Assembly: GCA_945492935.1 (NCBI GenBank)
Contig: CALYVE010000053.1
Coordinates: 1-9,026, forward strand
Length of the DNA stretch: 9,026 nucleotides
Origin: an uncultured Lachnospiraceae bacterium
GTDB lineage: Bacteria > Bacillota > Clostridia > Lachnospirales > Lachnospiraceae
Reading direction: 5' to 3'
Position 1 is the first letter of the stretch, and each line of letters opens with the position of its first letter. The translations under genes and the position numbers were made by a program. A model generated the notes under the pieces. That model worked only from the letters and a program-made list of their open reading frames with translations. It was not told the DNA's origin and ran no database searches. This document shows positions 1 to 7,314 of this stretch, one piece after another.

Positions 1-315
1 GATCGTGCTTCCCTCTTAATTAAGGAATCTGACAAAAAGCCAATCGTTGTAAATATCAAAGATGACAATAATATGTATTTAAAGGTTGATACGATGATGG
101 GTTCCATGAATGAAGAAATCGAGATTTCAAAGGAAGGTGAAGAAATCATTATCGGATTTAATCCAAGATTTTTAATGGATGTTATGCGAGTAATTGATGA
201 CGAAGATATTTATCTTTATATGCGTGATGCAAAATCACCATGTATTATAAAGGATGATGCCGAGAGCTTCATTTATGTTGTTCTCCCGGTAAATATTAAT
301 GCAGGAGCTTATTAA
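1..315 (+). CDS. dnaN: DNA polymerase III beta subunit (sliding clamp), 3' end only
   Basis: The frame is open from the first base and gives the last 104 residues of the sliding clamp, the ring that holds the replicative polymerase on DNA. The tail carries the clamp's third-domain signatures: IGFNPRFLMDVMRVIDD about 40 residues from the end, followed by a YVVLPVNI segment close to the C-terminus. That segment is the usual end of DnaN and belongs to the pocket region that binds partner proteins. The 5' part, and presumably dnaA, lie upstream of the window. The stop at 313-315 is one base short of touching the following yaaA start codon, so the two genes are almost certainly co-transcribed. The family call is secure. 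Only the start and the N-terminal domains cannot be judged. Confidence 0.97.
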   Translation, partial: DRASLLIKESDKKPIVVNIKDDNNMYLKVDTMMGSMNEEIEISKEGEEIIIGFNPRFLMDVMRVIDDEDIYLYMRDAKSPCIIKDDAESFIYVVLPVNINAGAY

Positions 316-316
316 G

Positions 317-532
317 ATGCATATTTTAAAATTACGCGAAGGCGAAGAATTTATCAAATTAGGACAGGCCTTAAAGGCAACCGGGCTTGTTGATTCCGGA
401 ATTGATGCCAAGGAAGTTATTATGCAGGGATTGGTTCTTGTTGACGGAGAGGTTGAAACTCGCAGAGGCCGAAAGCTTTATGATGGAGCAGAGGTTGAAT
501 TTGACGGAGACAAGATAAGTATCCAGCAATAA
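317..532 (+). CDS. yaaA: S4-domain RNA-binding protein YaaA, between dnaN and recF
   Basis: This 71-residue protein consists almost entirely of one S4 RNA-binding fold (about residues 12-60). It has the helix-turn-helix-like segment FIKLGQALKATGLVDSG, then the loop and strand GLVLVDGEVETRRGRKL. Small S4 proteins of this type sit between dnaN and recF in most Firmicutes. In Bacillus the homologue has been linked to ribosome assembly, which is family knowledge and not visible here. The ATG at 317 is preferred because GGAG at 304-307 lies nine bases upstream. An in-frame ATG at 299 lies inside dnaN, lacks a ribosome binding site and would add six residues not expected for the family. The basic RRGRK patch (49-53) fits RNA binding. 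Identity is supported by both sequence and position. Confidence 0.93.
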   Translation: MHILKLREGEEFIKLGQALKATGLVDSGIDAKEVIMQGLVLVDGEVETRRGRKLYDGAEVEFDGDKISIQQ

Positions 533-551
533 TTTTATAGGATGATTGGAT

Positions 552-1628
552 ATGTATATAGATACATTAGCACTTCATCAATTTCGAAATTATGAAAGTG
601 CGGAAATAACATTTTCAAAAGGTATTAATATTTTATACGGTGATAATGCACAAGGAAAAACGAATATTTTGGAAGCCATTTATCTTCTTGCAACGACAAA
701 ATCACATCGTGGAAATAAGGACAAGGAAATGATTGGTTTTGGATATGACGAAAGTCATATTCGGGCAAATATTAAGAAACATGATATAAATCATCGTATA
801 GATATGCACCTTCGCAAAAGCAAAAGTAAAGGTGTTGCAATTGATCTTGTACCAATTAAACGCAGTGCTGAATTATTAGGACTTGTAAATATTATTCTTT
901 TTTCGCCGGAGGATTTATCAATCATCAAAAACAGTCCTGTTGAAAGAAGAAGATTTATGGACGTGGAATTATGCCAATTAAATCGCATATATTTCAGTGA
1001 TTTATCCAATTACAACAAGGTTTTGAATCAGCGCAACAATTTGTTAAGACAAATATCATTTGATCATTCAATGGAGGATATGCTTCCTGTATGGGACAGT
1101 CAGTTAATTGATTACGGAAGAAAGATAATTAAGGAACGCCGTAATTTCATTGATAAGCTAAATGATATCATATATGAAATTCACAAAAAACTTTCTGCAG
1201 GAAAAGAAGAACTCCGTCTTGTCTATGATTGTGATATAGAGGAACAATTATTTGAAGAGGAGCTTCTTTCAAAGCGAGCGGTTGATTTGCGATATCAAAG
1301 TACACAAATTGGTCCGCACCGGGATGATATTTTATTTATGGTGGGGGACATGGATGTCAAAAAATACGGATCACAGGGACAGCAGCGAACAGTTGCTTTA
1401 TCCCTTAAGCTGGCAGAGATTGAATTAGTGAAACAGATTATTCATGATAATCCCATATTACTGTTAGATGATGTAATGTCGGAGCTTGATTCGAAGCGAA
1501 GAGATGCTCTTCTTGCATCCATACGTGATATTCAGACAATTATCACGTGTACAGGATATGATGATTTTATAAAGGAACGCCTTAAAATAGACAAGATTTA
1601 TAAGGTTGTTTCCGGAAAATTAGAGTAA
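552..1628 (+). CDS. recF: DNA replication and repair protein RecF
   Basis: RecF is an SMC-like ATPase. With RecO and RecR it loads RecA onto gapped single-stranded DNA and helps restart stalled forks. The 358-residue product has the full set of ABC/SMC elements: Walker A GDNAQGKTN at 30-38, the family segment FSPEDL at 117-122, a GPHRDD segment at 254-259, the signature motif GSQGQQRT at 273-280, Walker B PILLLDD at 301-307 and the D-loop SELD at 310-313. The length is normal for the family. A TTG two codons earlier (546) is also in frame, but the AGGA at 539-542 is well spaced (nine bases) for the ATG at 552. RecF proteins also typically begin MYI.., as this one does. It lies 19 bases after yaaA, in the conserved origin-proximal order. 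Confidence 0.97.
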   Translation: MYIDTLALHQFRNYESAEITFSKGINILYGDNAQGKTNILEAIYLLATTKSHRGNKDKEMIGFGYDESHIRANIKKHDINHRIDMHLRKSKSKGVAIDLVPIKRSAELLGLVNIILFSPEDLSIIKNSPVERRRFMDVELCQLNRIYFSDLSNYNKVLNQRNNLLRQISFDHSMEDMLPVWDSQLIDYGRKIIKERRNFIDKLNDIIYEIHKKLSAGKEELRLVYDCDIEEQLFEEELLSKRAVDLRYQSTQIGPHRDDILFMVGDMDVKKYGSQGQQRTVALSLKLAEIELVKQIIHDNPILLLDDVMSELDSKRRDALLASIRDIQTIITCTGYDDFIKERLKIDKIYKVVSGKLE

Positions 1629-1649
1629 ATCCGCAATTTAATGTTTAAT

Positions 1650-1675
1650 ATCAACATTTTTCTTTAGATGTTGAT
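1650..1675 (+). promoter_or_regulatory. Small hairpin in the recF-gyrB gap, just before the gyrB ribosome binding site
   Basis: ATCAACAT (1650-1657) and ATGTTGAT (1668-1675) form a perfect 8-bp inverted repeat around a 10-base loop. A U-run does not follow it, so it is a poor terminator candidate. The gyrB Shine-Dalgarno sequence starts only eight bases after the stem. It could stabilise processed gyrBA mRNA, tune initiation or be a protein site, but its function is not shown by the sequence. The stem is AT-rich and weak. Confidence 0.35.
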
Positions 1676-1693
1676 GAAGTATAGGAGGAAATA

Positions 1694-3610
1694 ATGGGTA
1701 ACGAAGCAAATTATGATGCGGAACAAATCCAGATTCTTGAAGGATTAGAGGCTGTAAGAAAAAGACCCGGTATGTACATTGGTAGCACATCTACAAGAGG
1801 CTTACATCATTTGGTGTATGAGATTGTAGACAATGCTGTTGATGAAGCACTTGCCGGATTCTGTACAGAAATCAAAGTATTCATTAACGAGGATAATTCT
1901 GTAACTGTAGTTGATAACGGTAGAGGTATTCCGATCGGTATTCATGAGAAGGCCGGAATCCCTGCTGTAGAGGTTGTATTTACAATTTTACATGCCGGCG
2001 GTAAGTTTGGCGGTGGAGGATACAAGGTATCCGGAGGCGTGCACGGTGTAGGTGCATCTGTAGTAAATGCGCTTTCTAACTGGCTTGAAGTAGAAATATC
2101 AAGAGAAGGTAAGGTCTACAAACAGCGTTATGAGCGTGGTCATGTAATGTACAAGCTCAAGGAAATCGGAAAGACAGATGAAGTAGGAACAAAGGTAACA
2201 TTTATGCCGGATGATACGATTTTCGACGATGTTATTTTTGATTATGATACACTGAAAACAAGACTTCGTGAGATGGCATTTCTTACAAAGGGTCTTAAGA
2301 TTCATCTTGAAGACAAACGTGAGAATAAGGAGCGTTCAGACGATTTTCATTATGAAGGCGGCATTCGCGAATTCGTAACCTATTTGAATCGTCACAAGAC
2401 AGCTCTTTATGATAAAGTAATTTATTGTGAAGGTGCGAAGGATGATATTGTTGTAGAAGTTGCTTTGCAGCATAATGATTCCTACAATGAAGTAACCTTA
2501 AGCTTTGTTAATAACATTAACACACCGGAAGGTGGTATGCATTTGACAGGTTTCAAGAGTGCACTTACTAAGGTATTTAATGATTATGCACGTACAAACA
2601 AGATTTTGCGTGACAAAGAAGAAAATTTATCCGGTGATGATCTTCGTGAGGGACTTACATCGGTTGTAAGTATTAAGATTCCGGAACCACAGTTTGAGGG
2701 TCAGACAAAGCAGAAGCTCGGAAATGCAGAAGCAAGAACAGCTGTTGAGGGACTTGTTACAGAAAAGCTTACATATTTCCTTGAGCAAAATCCTCAAATT
2801 GCAAAAGCAATTGTCGGAAAGGCTGTTGTCGCACAGAGAGCCCGTATGGCAGCCCGTAAGGCACGAGATGTTGCTCGAAAGACAAATTTAGAGGGAAATA
2901 TGGCACTTCCGGGTAAGCTTGCGGATTGTTCTGATACAGATCCTAAGAAATGCGAGATTTACATCGTAGAGGGAGATTCTGCCGGCGGTTCGGCAAAGAC
3001 AGCCCGTGACAGAGCAACACAGGCGATTCTTCCGTTACGTGGTAAGATTTTAAATGTTGAGAAGGCTCGTATCGATAAGATATTGGGAAATGAAGAAATC
3101 AAAGCTATGATTACAGCCTTTGGTACCGGCGTTCGTGAGAACTTTAACATTGAGAAGCTTCGTTATGACAAGATTATTATTATGACGGATGCCGATGTCG
3201 ATGGTGCGCATATTGCTACACTTATGCTTACGTTTTTCTTCCGTTTTATGCCGGATCTTATTCGCCAGGGACATGTATACCTTGCGCAGCCACCTCTCTA
3301 TAAGCTGGAGAAAAATCGTAAGACCTGGTATGCATACAGCGATGATGAGCTTGCTAAGATATTAGATGAAGTCGGAAGAGACCAGAATAACAAGATTCAG
3401 CGTTACAAAGGTCTTGGAGAAATGGATGCGGAGCAGCTTTGGGATACAACAATGGACCCTGAAAAACGAGTATTGCTTCGTGTATCAATCGATGAAGATA
3501 TGGAATCTGAGCTTGATGTTACATTTGATACATTGATGGGTGAGAGAGTTGAACCACGTCGTGAGTTCATCGAAGCCAATGCAAAATTCGTTAAGAATCT
3601 TGACATCTAA
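1694..3610 (+). CDS. gyrB: DNA gyrase subunit B (ATPase subunit)
   Basis: GyrB hydrolyses ATP and, in the A2B2 gyrase complex, drives negative supercoiling of DNA. The GHKL ATPase domain shows the catalytic Glu43 and Mg-binding Asn47 (YEIVDNAVDEA, 42-52), Asp74 in VVDNGRGIP, the glycine-rich lid GGVHGVGAS at 114-122 and Arg137, which matches the E. coli coumarin-contact Arg136. The transducer domain follows, with QTKQKLGN at 337-344. The TOPRIM metal site comprises EGDSAGGSA (426-434) and DADVDG (499-504), and the C-terminal YKGLGEMD is at 571-578. At 638 residues it is the short Gram-positive form, lacking the roughly 170-residue insertion of E. coli GyrB. AGGAGG at 1683-1688, five bases before the ATG, fixes the start. 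The lid has Val116 where Leu is more usual, a conservative change. gyrA follows directly. Confidence 0.98.
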   Translation: MGNEANYDAEQIQILEGLEAVRKRPGMYIGSTSTRGLHHLVYEIVDNAVDEALAGFCTEIKVFINEDNSVTVVDNGRGIPIGIHEKAGIPAVEVVFTILHAGGKFGGGGYKVSGGVHGVGASVVNALSNWLEVEISREGKVYKQRYERGHVMYKLKEIGKTDEVGTKVTFMPDDTIFDDVIFDYDTLKTRLREMAFLTKGLKIHLEDKRENKERSDDFHYEGGIREFVTYLNRHKTALYDKVIYCEGAKDDIVVEVALQHNDSYNEVTLSFVNNINTPEGGMHLTGFKSALTKVFNDYARTNKILRDKEENLSGDDLREGLTSVVSIKIPEPQFEGQTKQKLGNAEARTAVEGLVTEKLTYFLEQNPQIAKAIVGKAVVAQRARMAARKARDVARKTNLEGNMALPGKLADCSDTDPKKCEIYIVEGDSAGGSAKTARDRATQAILPLRGKILNVEKARIDKILGNEEIKAMITAFGTGVRENFNIEKLRYDKIIIMTDADVDGAHIATLMLTFFFRFMPDLIRQGHVYLAQPPLYKLEKNRKTWYAYSDDELAKILDEVGRDQNNKIQRYKGLGEMDAEQLWDTTMDPEKRVLLRVSIDEDMESELDVTFDTLMGERVEPRREFIEANAKFVKNLDI

Positions 3611-3621
3611 GGAGGTAAACA

Positions 3622-6189
3622 ATGGATAACGAAACAATTTTTGATAAAATCCATCCCGTCGATTTAAGAAAGACGATGGAGGAATCTTATATTGACTATG
3701 CCATGAGTGTAATTGCTGCACGTGCCCTCCCTGATGTAAGAGACGGTTTAAAGCCGGTACAGCGTAGAATTTTACATTCCATGGTTGAGTTAAATAACTA
3801 TCCTGACAAGCCTCACAGAAAATGTGCACGTATTGTCGGTGATACAATGGGTAAATATCATCCACATGGTGATAGCTCAATTTACGAAGCAATGGTTAAG
3901 CTTGCACAAGATTGGAATACAAGATATCCGCTTGTGGACGGACACGGAAATTTTGGTTCCGTTGACGGTGACGGCGCAGCTGCCATGCGATATACAGAAG
4001 CAAGACTTTCTAAAATTTCTATGGAAATGATTGCTGATATCAACAAAAATACGGTTGATTTTGTACCAAACTTTGATGAGACAGAGAAGGAGCCTACGGT
4101 ACTTCCTGCCCGTTATCCGAATCTGCTTGTAAACGGTACAACAGGTATTGCTGTAGGTATGGCAACAAATATTCCGCCTCACAACCTTAGAGAGGTTGTA
4201 AATGCGGTTGTAAAAATTATTGACAACCGTGTAATGGAAGATCGTGAAACAGATATTGAAGAAATTCTTGATATTATAAAGGGACCGGACTTCCCAACCG
4301 GTGCGCAGATTCTTGGTACAGCCGGCATCAATGAAGCATACAGAACCGGTCGCGGTAAAATTAAAGTACGTGCCGTATCTGAAATAGAATCAATGTCAGG
4401 CGGCAAGCAGCGTATTGTTGTCACAGAGCTTCCATATATGGTTAACAAGGCGAAGTTAATTCAGAAGATTGCAGAGCTTTGTAAAGAGAAGAAGATAGAC
4501 GGTATTACGGCACTGCGTGACGAATCTTCAAGAGAAGGTATGCGTATTGTGATTGAGCTTCGTAAGGATTGCAATGCAAATATCATTATGAATCAGCTCT
4601 ATAAGCATACACAGATGCAGGATACATTTGGTGTAATTATGCTTGCTCTTGTTGACGGACAGCCAATGGTTCTTAATCTTCTTGAGATGCTTGGATACTA
4701 TCTGAAGCATCAGGAAGAGGTTGTAACAAGAAGAACACAGTATGAATTAAACAAAGCAGAAGAGCGTGCTCATATCTTGGAAGGTTTGTTAATCGCTCTT
4801 GACAATATTGATGAAGTAATCAAGATTATTCGTGGTTCAAAGTCTGTTGCAGATGCAAAGCTTTCATTGATGGAAAGATTTGGTCTTACAGAAATACAGG
4901 CACAGGCGATTGTAGATATGCGTCTTCGTGCACTCACAGGCTTGGAGCGTGAGAAGCTTGAGCAGGAATACAGAGAACTTATGGAGCGTATAGCAGAGCT
5001 ACGTGCTATCCTTGCAGATAACAAGAAGCTTCTTGGTGTTATCAAGGAAGAAATTTTGATTATTGCAACGAAATACGGTGATGACAGAAGATCAACAATT
5101 GGTCTTGATTTAGATGATGATATTACCGTTGAGGATTTGATACCGAAGGAAAACATTGTAATTGCCATGACAAAGCTGGGCTATATCAAGCGTATGACAA
5201 TTAACAACTTCAAGAGCCAGAACAGAGGCGGTAAGGGTATTAAGGGAATGCAGACAATCGAGGAGGATTTCATCGAGAATCTGTTTATGACTACAACGCA
5301 TCATTACATCATGTTCTTCACAAATCAAGGACGTGTATATCGATTGAAGGCATATGAAATTCCGGAATCCAGCCGTACAGCCAGAGGAACAGCAATTGTA
5401 AACCTGTTACAGCTGCTTCCGGACGAAACGATTACAGCTGTTATTCCGATTCGTGAGTACCATGAAGGAAGATATTTATTCATGTGTACAAAGAATGGTA
5501 TTGTTAAGAAGACGAAGATTACAGAATATGCAAATGTTCGTCGTTCCGGCCTCGCAGCGATTACGCTCAAGGAAAATGATGAGTTAATTGAAGTTAAAGC
5601 AACAAATAACAAGAAAGATATCATTCTTGTTACAAAGCAGGGTATGTGTATTCGTTTCAATGAATCGGATGTTCGTTCAACCGGTCGTACATCGATGGGT
5701 GTTATCGGTATGAATGTTGCAGATGGTGACGAAGTAGTTGGTATGCAGCTTAACACACAAGGAGAGGCAGCACTTATCGTTTCCGAGAATGGTCTTGGTA
5801 AGCGAACAGCCATTGAAGAATTTACACCTCAAAGACGTGGTGGTAAGGGTGTTAAGTGTTATAAGATTAACGAAAAGTCAGGCTGTGTAGTTGGCTTTAA
5901 GGCTGTTGATGATGATAGCGAGATTATGCTTATCACAAATCAGGGTATTGTAATCCGACTTCTTTGTAAGGATATTTCTATGCTTGGAAGAATTACAACC
6001 GGTGTTAAGCTCATCAATATGGATGTTCAGCATGACATCAGTGTTGCAAGTATCGCTAAGGTGCGTCAGAAGTCAGCAGACGAATCAGAGTCTCTTGTTG
6101 CAATGGAGCAGGAGATGGAGGATGCAGACAATGAAGAATGCAATGTAGAAGAAGCCATTGATGGTGAAGAAGAAACAACGGAAGAATAA
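3622..6189 (+). CDS. gyrA: DNA gyrase subunit A (cleavage and wrapping subunit)
   Basis: GyrA cuts and rejoins the gate DNA segment and wraps DNA through its C-terminal beta-pinwheel. The active-site Tyr124 lies in AAAMRYTEARLS, with the partner arginine beside it at 123. The quinolone-resistance region (about 69-108) contains HPHGDSSIYEA. Ser85 and Glu89 match E. coli Ser83 and Asp87, so it looks like the unmutated type. The helical coiled segment runs about 365-490. The pinwheel carries the GyrA box as QNRGGKG at 533-539, and a second copy-like motif, QRRGGKG, occurs at 737-743. Presence of the box favours gyrase over topoisomerase IV ParC. The last 35 residues are strongly acidic. AAGGAGGT overlaps the gyrB stop codon and sits six bases before this ATG, which indicates co-expression with gyrB. 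At 855 residues the length is normal. Confidence 0.98.
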   Translation: MDNETIFDKIHPVDLRKTMEESYIDYAMSVIAARALPDVRDGLKPVQRRILHSMVELNNYPDKPHRKCARIVGDTMGKYHPHGDSSIYEAMVKLAQDWNTRYPLVDGHGNFGSVDGDGAAAMRYTEARLSKISMEMIADINKNTVDFVPNFDETEKEPTVLPARYPNLLVNGTTGIAVGMATNIPPHNLREVVNAVVKIIDNRVMEDRETDIEEILDIIKGPDFPTGAQILGTAGINEAYRTGRGKIKVRAVSEIESMSGGKQRIVVTELPYMVNKAKLIQKIAELCKEKKIDGITALRDESSREGMRIVIELRKDCNANIIMNQLYKHTQMQDTFGVIMLALVDGQPMVLNLLEMLGYYLKHQEEVVTRRTQYELNKAEERAHILEGLLIALDNIDEVIKIIRGSKSVADAKLSLMERFGLTEIQAQAIVDMRLRALTGLEREKLEQEYRELMERIAELRAILADNKKLLGVIKEEILIIATKYGDDRRSTIGLDLDDDITVEDLIPKENIVIAMTKLGYIKRMTINNFKSQNRGGKGIKGMQTIEEDFIENLFMTTTHHYIMFFTNQGRVYRLKAYEIPESSRTARGTAIVNLLQLLPDETITAVIPIREYHEGRYLFMCTKNGIVKKTKITEYANVRRSGLAAITLKENDELIEVKATNNKKDIILVTKQGMCIRFNESDVRSTGRTSMGVIGMNVADGDEVVGMQLNTQGEAALIVSENGLGKRTAIEEFTPQRRGGKGVKCYKINEKSGCVVGFKAVDDDSEIMLITNQGIVIRLLCKDISMLGRITTGVKLINMDVQHDISVASIAKVRQKSADESESLVAMEQEMEDADNEECNVEEAIDGEEETTEE

Positions 6190-6202
6190 TTGAGGTGATT
6201 TT

Positions 6203-6409
6203 ATGTCAGGAGATAAAATTAAAGATGGCTTGGAGGGCCTCAGCAAAATAGACGGAATTTCTGATAAATTGTTTGATGCAATATATTGGATTGCGGTCAT
6301 TTTTGTCATATTTTTCATTGTATATTTATTCTTTGCAATTCGCTGCTTTGTCATCCGTACAAAGAAGGGTGTAAAGCGGTCGGATGAGGATGATTTCTTA
6401 GACGATTAG
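6203..6409 (+). CDS. Small single-pass membrane protein of unknown function
   Basis: No family is recognised for this 68-residue product. It has a polar N-terminal segment (1-26), one clear hydrophobic helix at about residues 28-51 (IYWIAVIFVIFFIVYLFF), a short basic stretch after the helix (RTKKGVKR, 52-59) and a very acidic end (DEDDFLDD). The positive residues right after the helix suggest that the C-terminus is cytoplasmic. There is no signal-peptidase motif, so it is probably an anchored membrane peptide. GAGGTGA at 6192-6198 precedes the ATG by four bases, and the gene starts 13 bases after gyrA, so it should be co-transcribed with the gyrase genes. The strong terminator at 6436-6489 follows it. 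The frame, ribosome binding site and composition make it a believable gene, although its role is unknown. Confidence 0.75.
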   Translation: MSGDKIKDGLEGLSKIDGISDKLFDAIYWIAVIFVIFFIVYLFFAIRCFVIRTKKGVKRSDEDDFLDD

Positions 6410-6435
6410 AGTTATTTCACTGTAATAACGTAAGA

Positions 6436-6489
6436 AAAAAGGGAGTTAAATATGATTTCATGTTTGTGAAATATATTTAGCTCCTTTTT
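6436..6489 (+). terminator. Strong intrinsic terminator ending the gyrase block
   Basis: The left arm 6436-6459 and right arm 6468-6489 pair over roughly 22 positions, with one bulged G and one G-U pair. The closing ATTTCA/TGAAAT leaves a six-base loop (6461-6466). The arm contains GGGAG against CTCC and ends in a run of five T, as expected for a rho-independent terminator. The A-run on the left side means it may also act on transcripts from the other strand. Confidence 0.88.
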
Positions 6490-6492
6490 GTA

Positions 6493-6603
6493 ATGTTGAA
6501 ATATTATGGTTGTCATTTGGAAAATAAGAAAAACTGGAATTGGGTATATGATTATTATGATAAAATAAGAATAAAGTATACAATGAAATATAACAAGAAA
6601 TAG
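6493..6603 (+). pseudogene. 3' remnant of small gene B (first copy in the tandem array)
   Basis: This 36-codon frame begins at an ATG three bases after the terminator, with no ribosome binding site. From codon 7 onward it matches the C-terminal half of the B gene at 7052-7314: 22 of 29 residues from CHLENK to YNK are the same, including WNWVYDYYD. The B N-terminal half (MDDKLENN...) is missing, so this is most likely a truncated copy left at the upstream edge of the duplication. Its TAG stop overlaps the AGGAGG that serves A1, a layout that could couple translation if the piece were translated. DNA similarity to the downstream copy starts near 6508, at the TGTCATTTGG segment. The homology is clear, while an independent function is doubtful. 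Confidence 0.7.
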
Positions 6604-7081
6604 GAGGAAACGAAAATGAGTTTTGTGTATGAAATGGTTGGTGAAGAGAATAGAGAATTGTGGGAATCAATTGGTTGGAAGAATTGGGTTGCAAAATCTC
6701 TGATATTTAACAAAAAAGGCTATTGGTCATATGATCTGCAAAGAGAAATTTATTTAGTTGAGATAGGTAGATATATAGAAACACCGCGATATTGGGATAT
6801 GTGTTATTGGGGGCGAATTATTAGGATGGAGATTGGCGTGGATACGAAAGGGGATCTAGATGTAGGCGTATCTTTTTTATGGAAAGTAAATAATATATAT
6901 ATTCCAAAAGCTATTTGGATGGAAAAAGAAAATATATTAAATGCTGTGCAGGAGGCCTTTTCTGTTGTGAGAAATCTAGTGCCAGAAGATAAAGTCATAG
7001 AAATCAATGTGGAAATAATGTGTGAACCTAAGTGTGTGGAGACGGACTATAATGGACGATAAATTAGAAAATAATTTAGAA
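6597..7081 (+). repeat. Tandem duplication, copy 1 (A1 plus the start of B), direct repeat of 7279-7763
   Basis: The block recurs 682 bases downstream without internal gaps. Its first 78 bases (6597-6674) are identical to 7279-7356, covering the ribosome binding site, the start codon and about 19 codons. Its last 61 bases (7021-7081) match 7703-7763 with one mismatch (7057 C against A). The middle is clearly more diverged. Looser similarity extends upstream to 6508 (copy 2 from 7183), with a 7-base indel just before the block. Confidence 0.92.
6616..7062 (+). CDS. Unrecognised 148-residue protein A1, first of a tandem pair (immunity-like hypothesis)
   Basis: I do not recognise the family. 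The protein is soluble, with no signal peptide or membrane helix. An N-terminal segment is rich in Trp (W16, W21, W24). A strand-rich middle follows, including IRMEIGV and VGVSFLWKV, then a likely helix around residues 105-121 and a final strand ending in CEPKCVETDYNGR. AGGAGG at 6602-6607, eight bases before ATG, supports the start. Its paralogue A2 begins 682 bases downstream and has the same length, with no gaps and 100 of 148 residues identical. The first 24 and last 13 residues are invariant. Gene B starts inside its last codons (ATG at 7052). Small paired soluble proteins with diverging cores resemble toxin-immunity proteins, but that is a guess from architecture. No catalytic motif was seen. 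Confidence 0.85.
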   Translation: MSFVYEMVGEENRELWESIGWKNWVAKSLIFNKKGYWSYDLQREIYLVEIGRYIETPRYWDMCYWGRIIRMEIGVDTKGDLDVGVSFLWKVNNIYIPKAIWMEKENILNAVQEAFSVVRNLVPEDKVIEINVEIMCEPKCVETDYNGR

Positions 7082-7314
7082 GTGATATTAGATTGGTTAG
7101 AGGAATGGAGAGAAAAACATGGAATTATATAGACAACAATACCTTTAATATATTGTTACAATTACTTTTTTCTGGTATAGCATGTTGTCATTTGGAAAAT
7201 AAGGAAAAATGGAACTGGGTATATGATTATTATGATAACGTAAGATTAAAATATACAACAAATTATAACAAACAGCATGAAATAGGAGGAAACGAAAATG
7301 AGTTTTGTGTATGA
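7052..7314 (+). pseudogene. Small gene B (about 87 codons) with a one-base frameshift in an A-run
   Basis: The ATG at 7052 overlaps the end of A1 and has GGAG at 7038-7041. It reads MDDKLENNLEVILDWLEEWREK and then hits TAG at 7130. Shifting by -1 at the five-A run (7113-7117) opens the frame to 7314, giving TWNYIDNNTFNILLQLLF..., then CHLENK and WNWVYDYYD, the part also present in the remnant at 6493. One lost A would explain the break, and slippage on AAAAA is an alternative. The predicted joined product is about 87 residues, acidic and amphipathic at the N-terminus and rich in Trp/Tyr in the middle. A 7-base insertion near 7271-7278 removes the ancestral TAG, so the frame runs 17 bases into A2. 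The family is unrecognised. Homology between copies is sure, while the functional state is uncertain. Confidence 0.65.

Noticed and set aside
299..316. Earlier in-frame ATG for yaaA
   Set aside because: It lies inside dnaN without a ribosome binding site, whereas the ATG at 317 is well placed after GGAG and gives the usual N-terminus.
3485..3892. 135-codon minus-strand open frame across the gyrB-gyrA junction
   Set aside because: It overlaps two certain genes on the other strand, has no supporting ribosome binding site or recognisable motif, and is explained as a shadow of their codon bias.
3829..3945. Quinolone-resistance mutation in gyrA
   Set aside because: The key positions are Ser85 and Glu89, the normal residues for a Gram-positive GyrA, so no resistance change is indicated.
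5325..5813. 162-codon minus-strand open frame within gyrA
   Set aside because: It lies entirely inside the GyrA pinwheel coding region, and its composition is typical of an antisense shadow.
7093..7314. TTG-initiated 73-codon version of gene B
   Set aside because: There is no ribosome binding site. The better explanation is the ATG at 7052 with a one-base frameshift, because the MDDKLENNLE start is repeated in the third copy.
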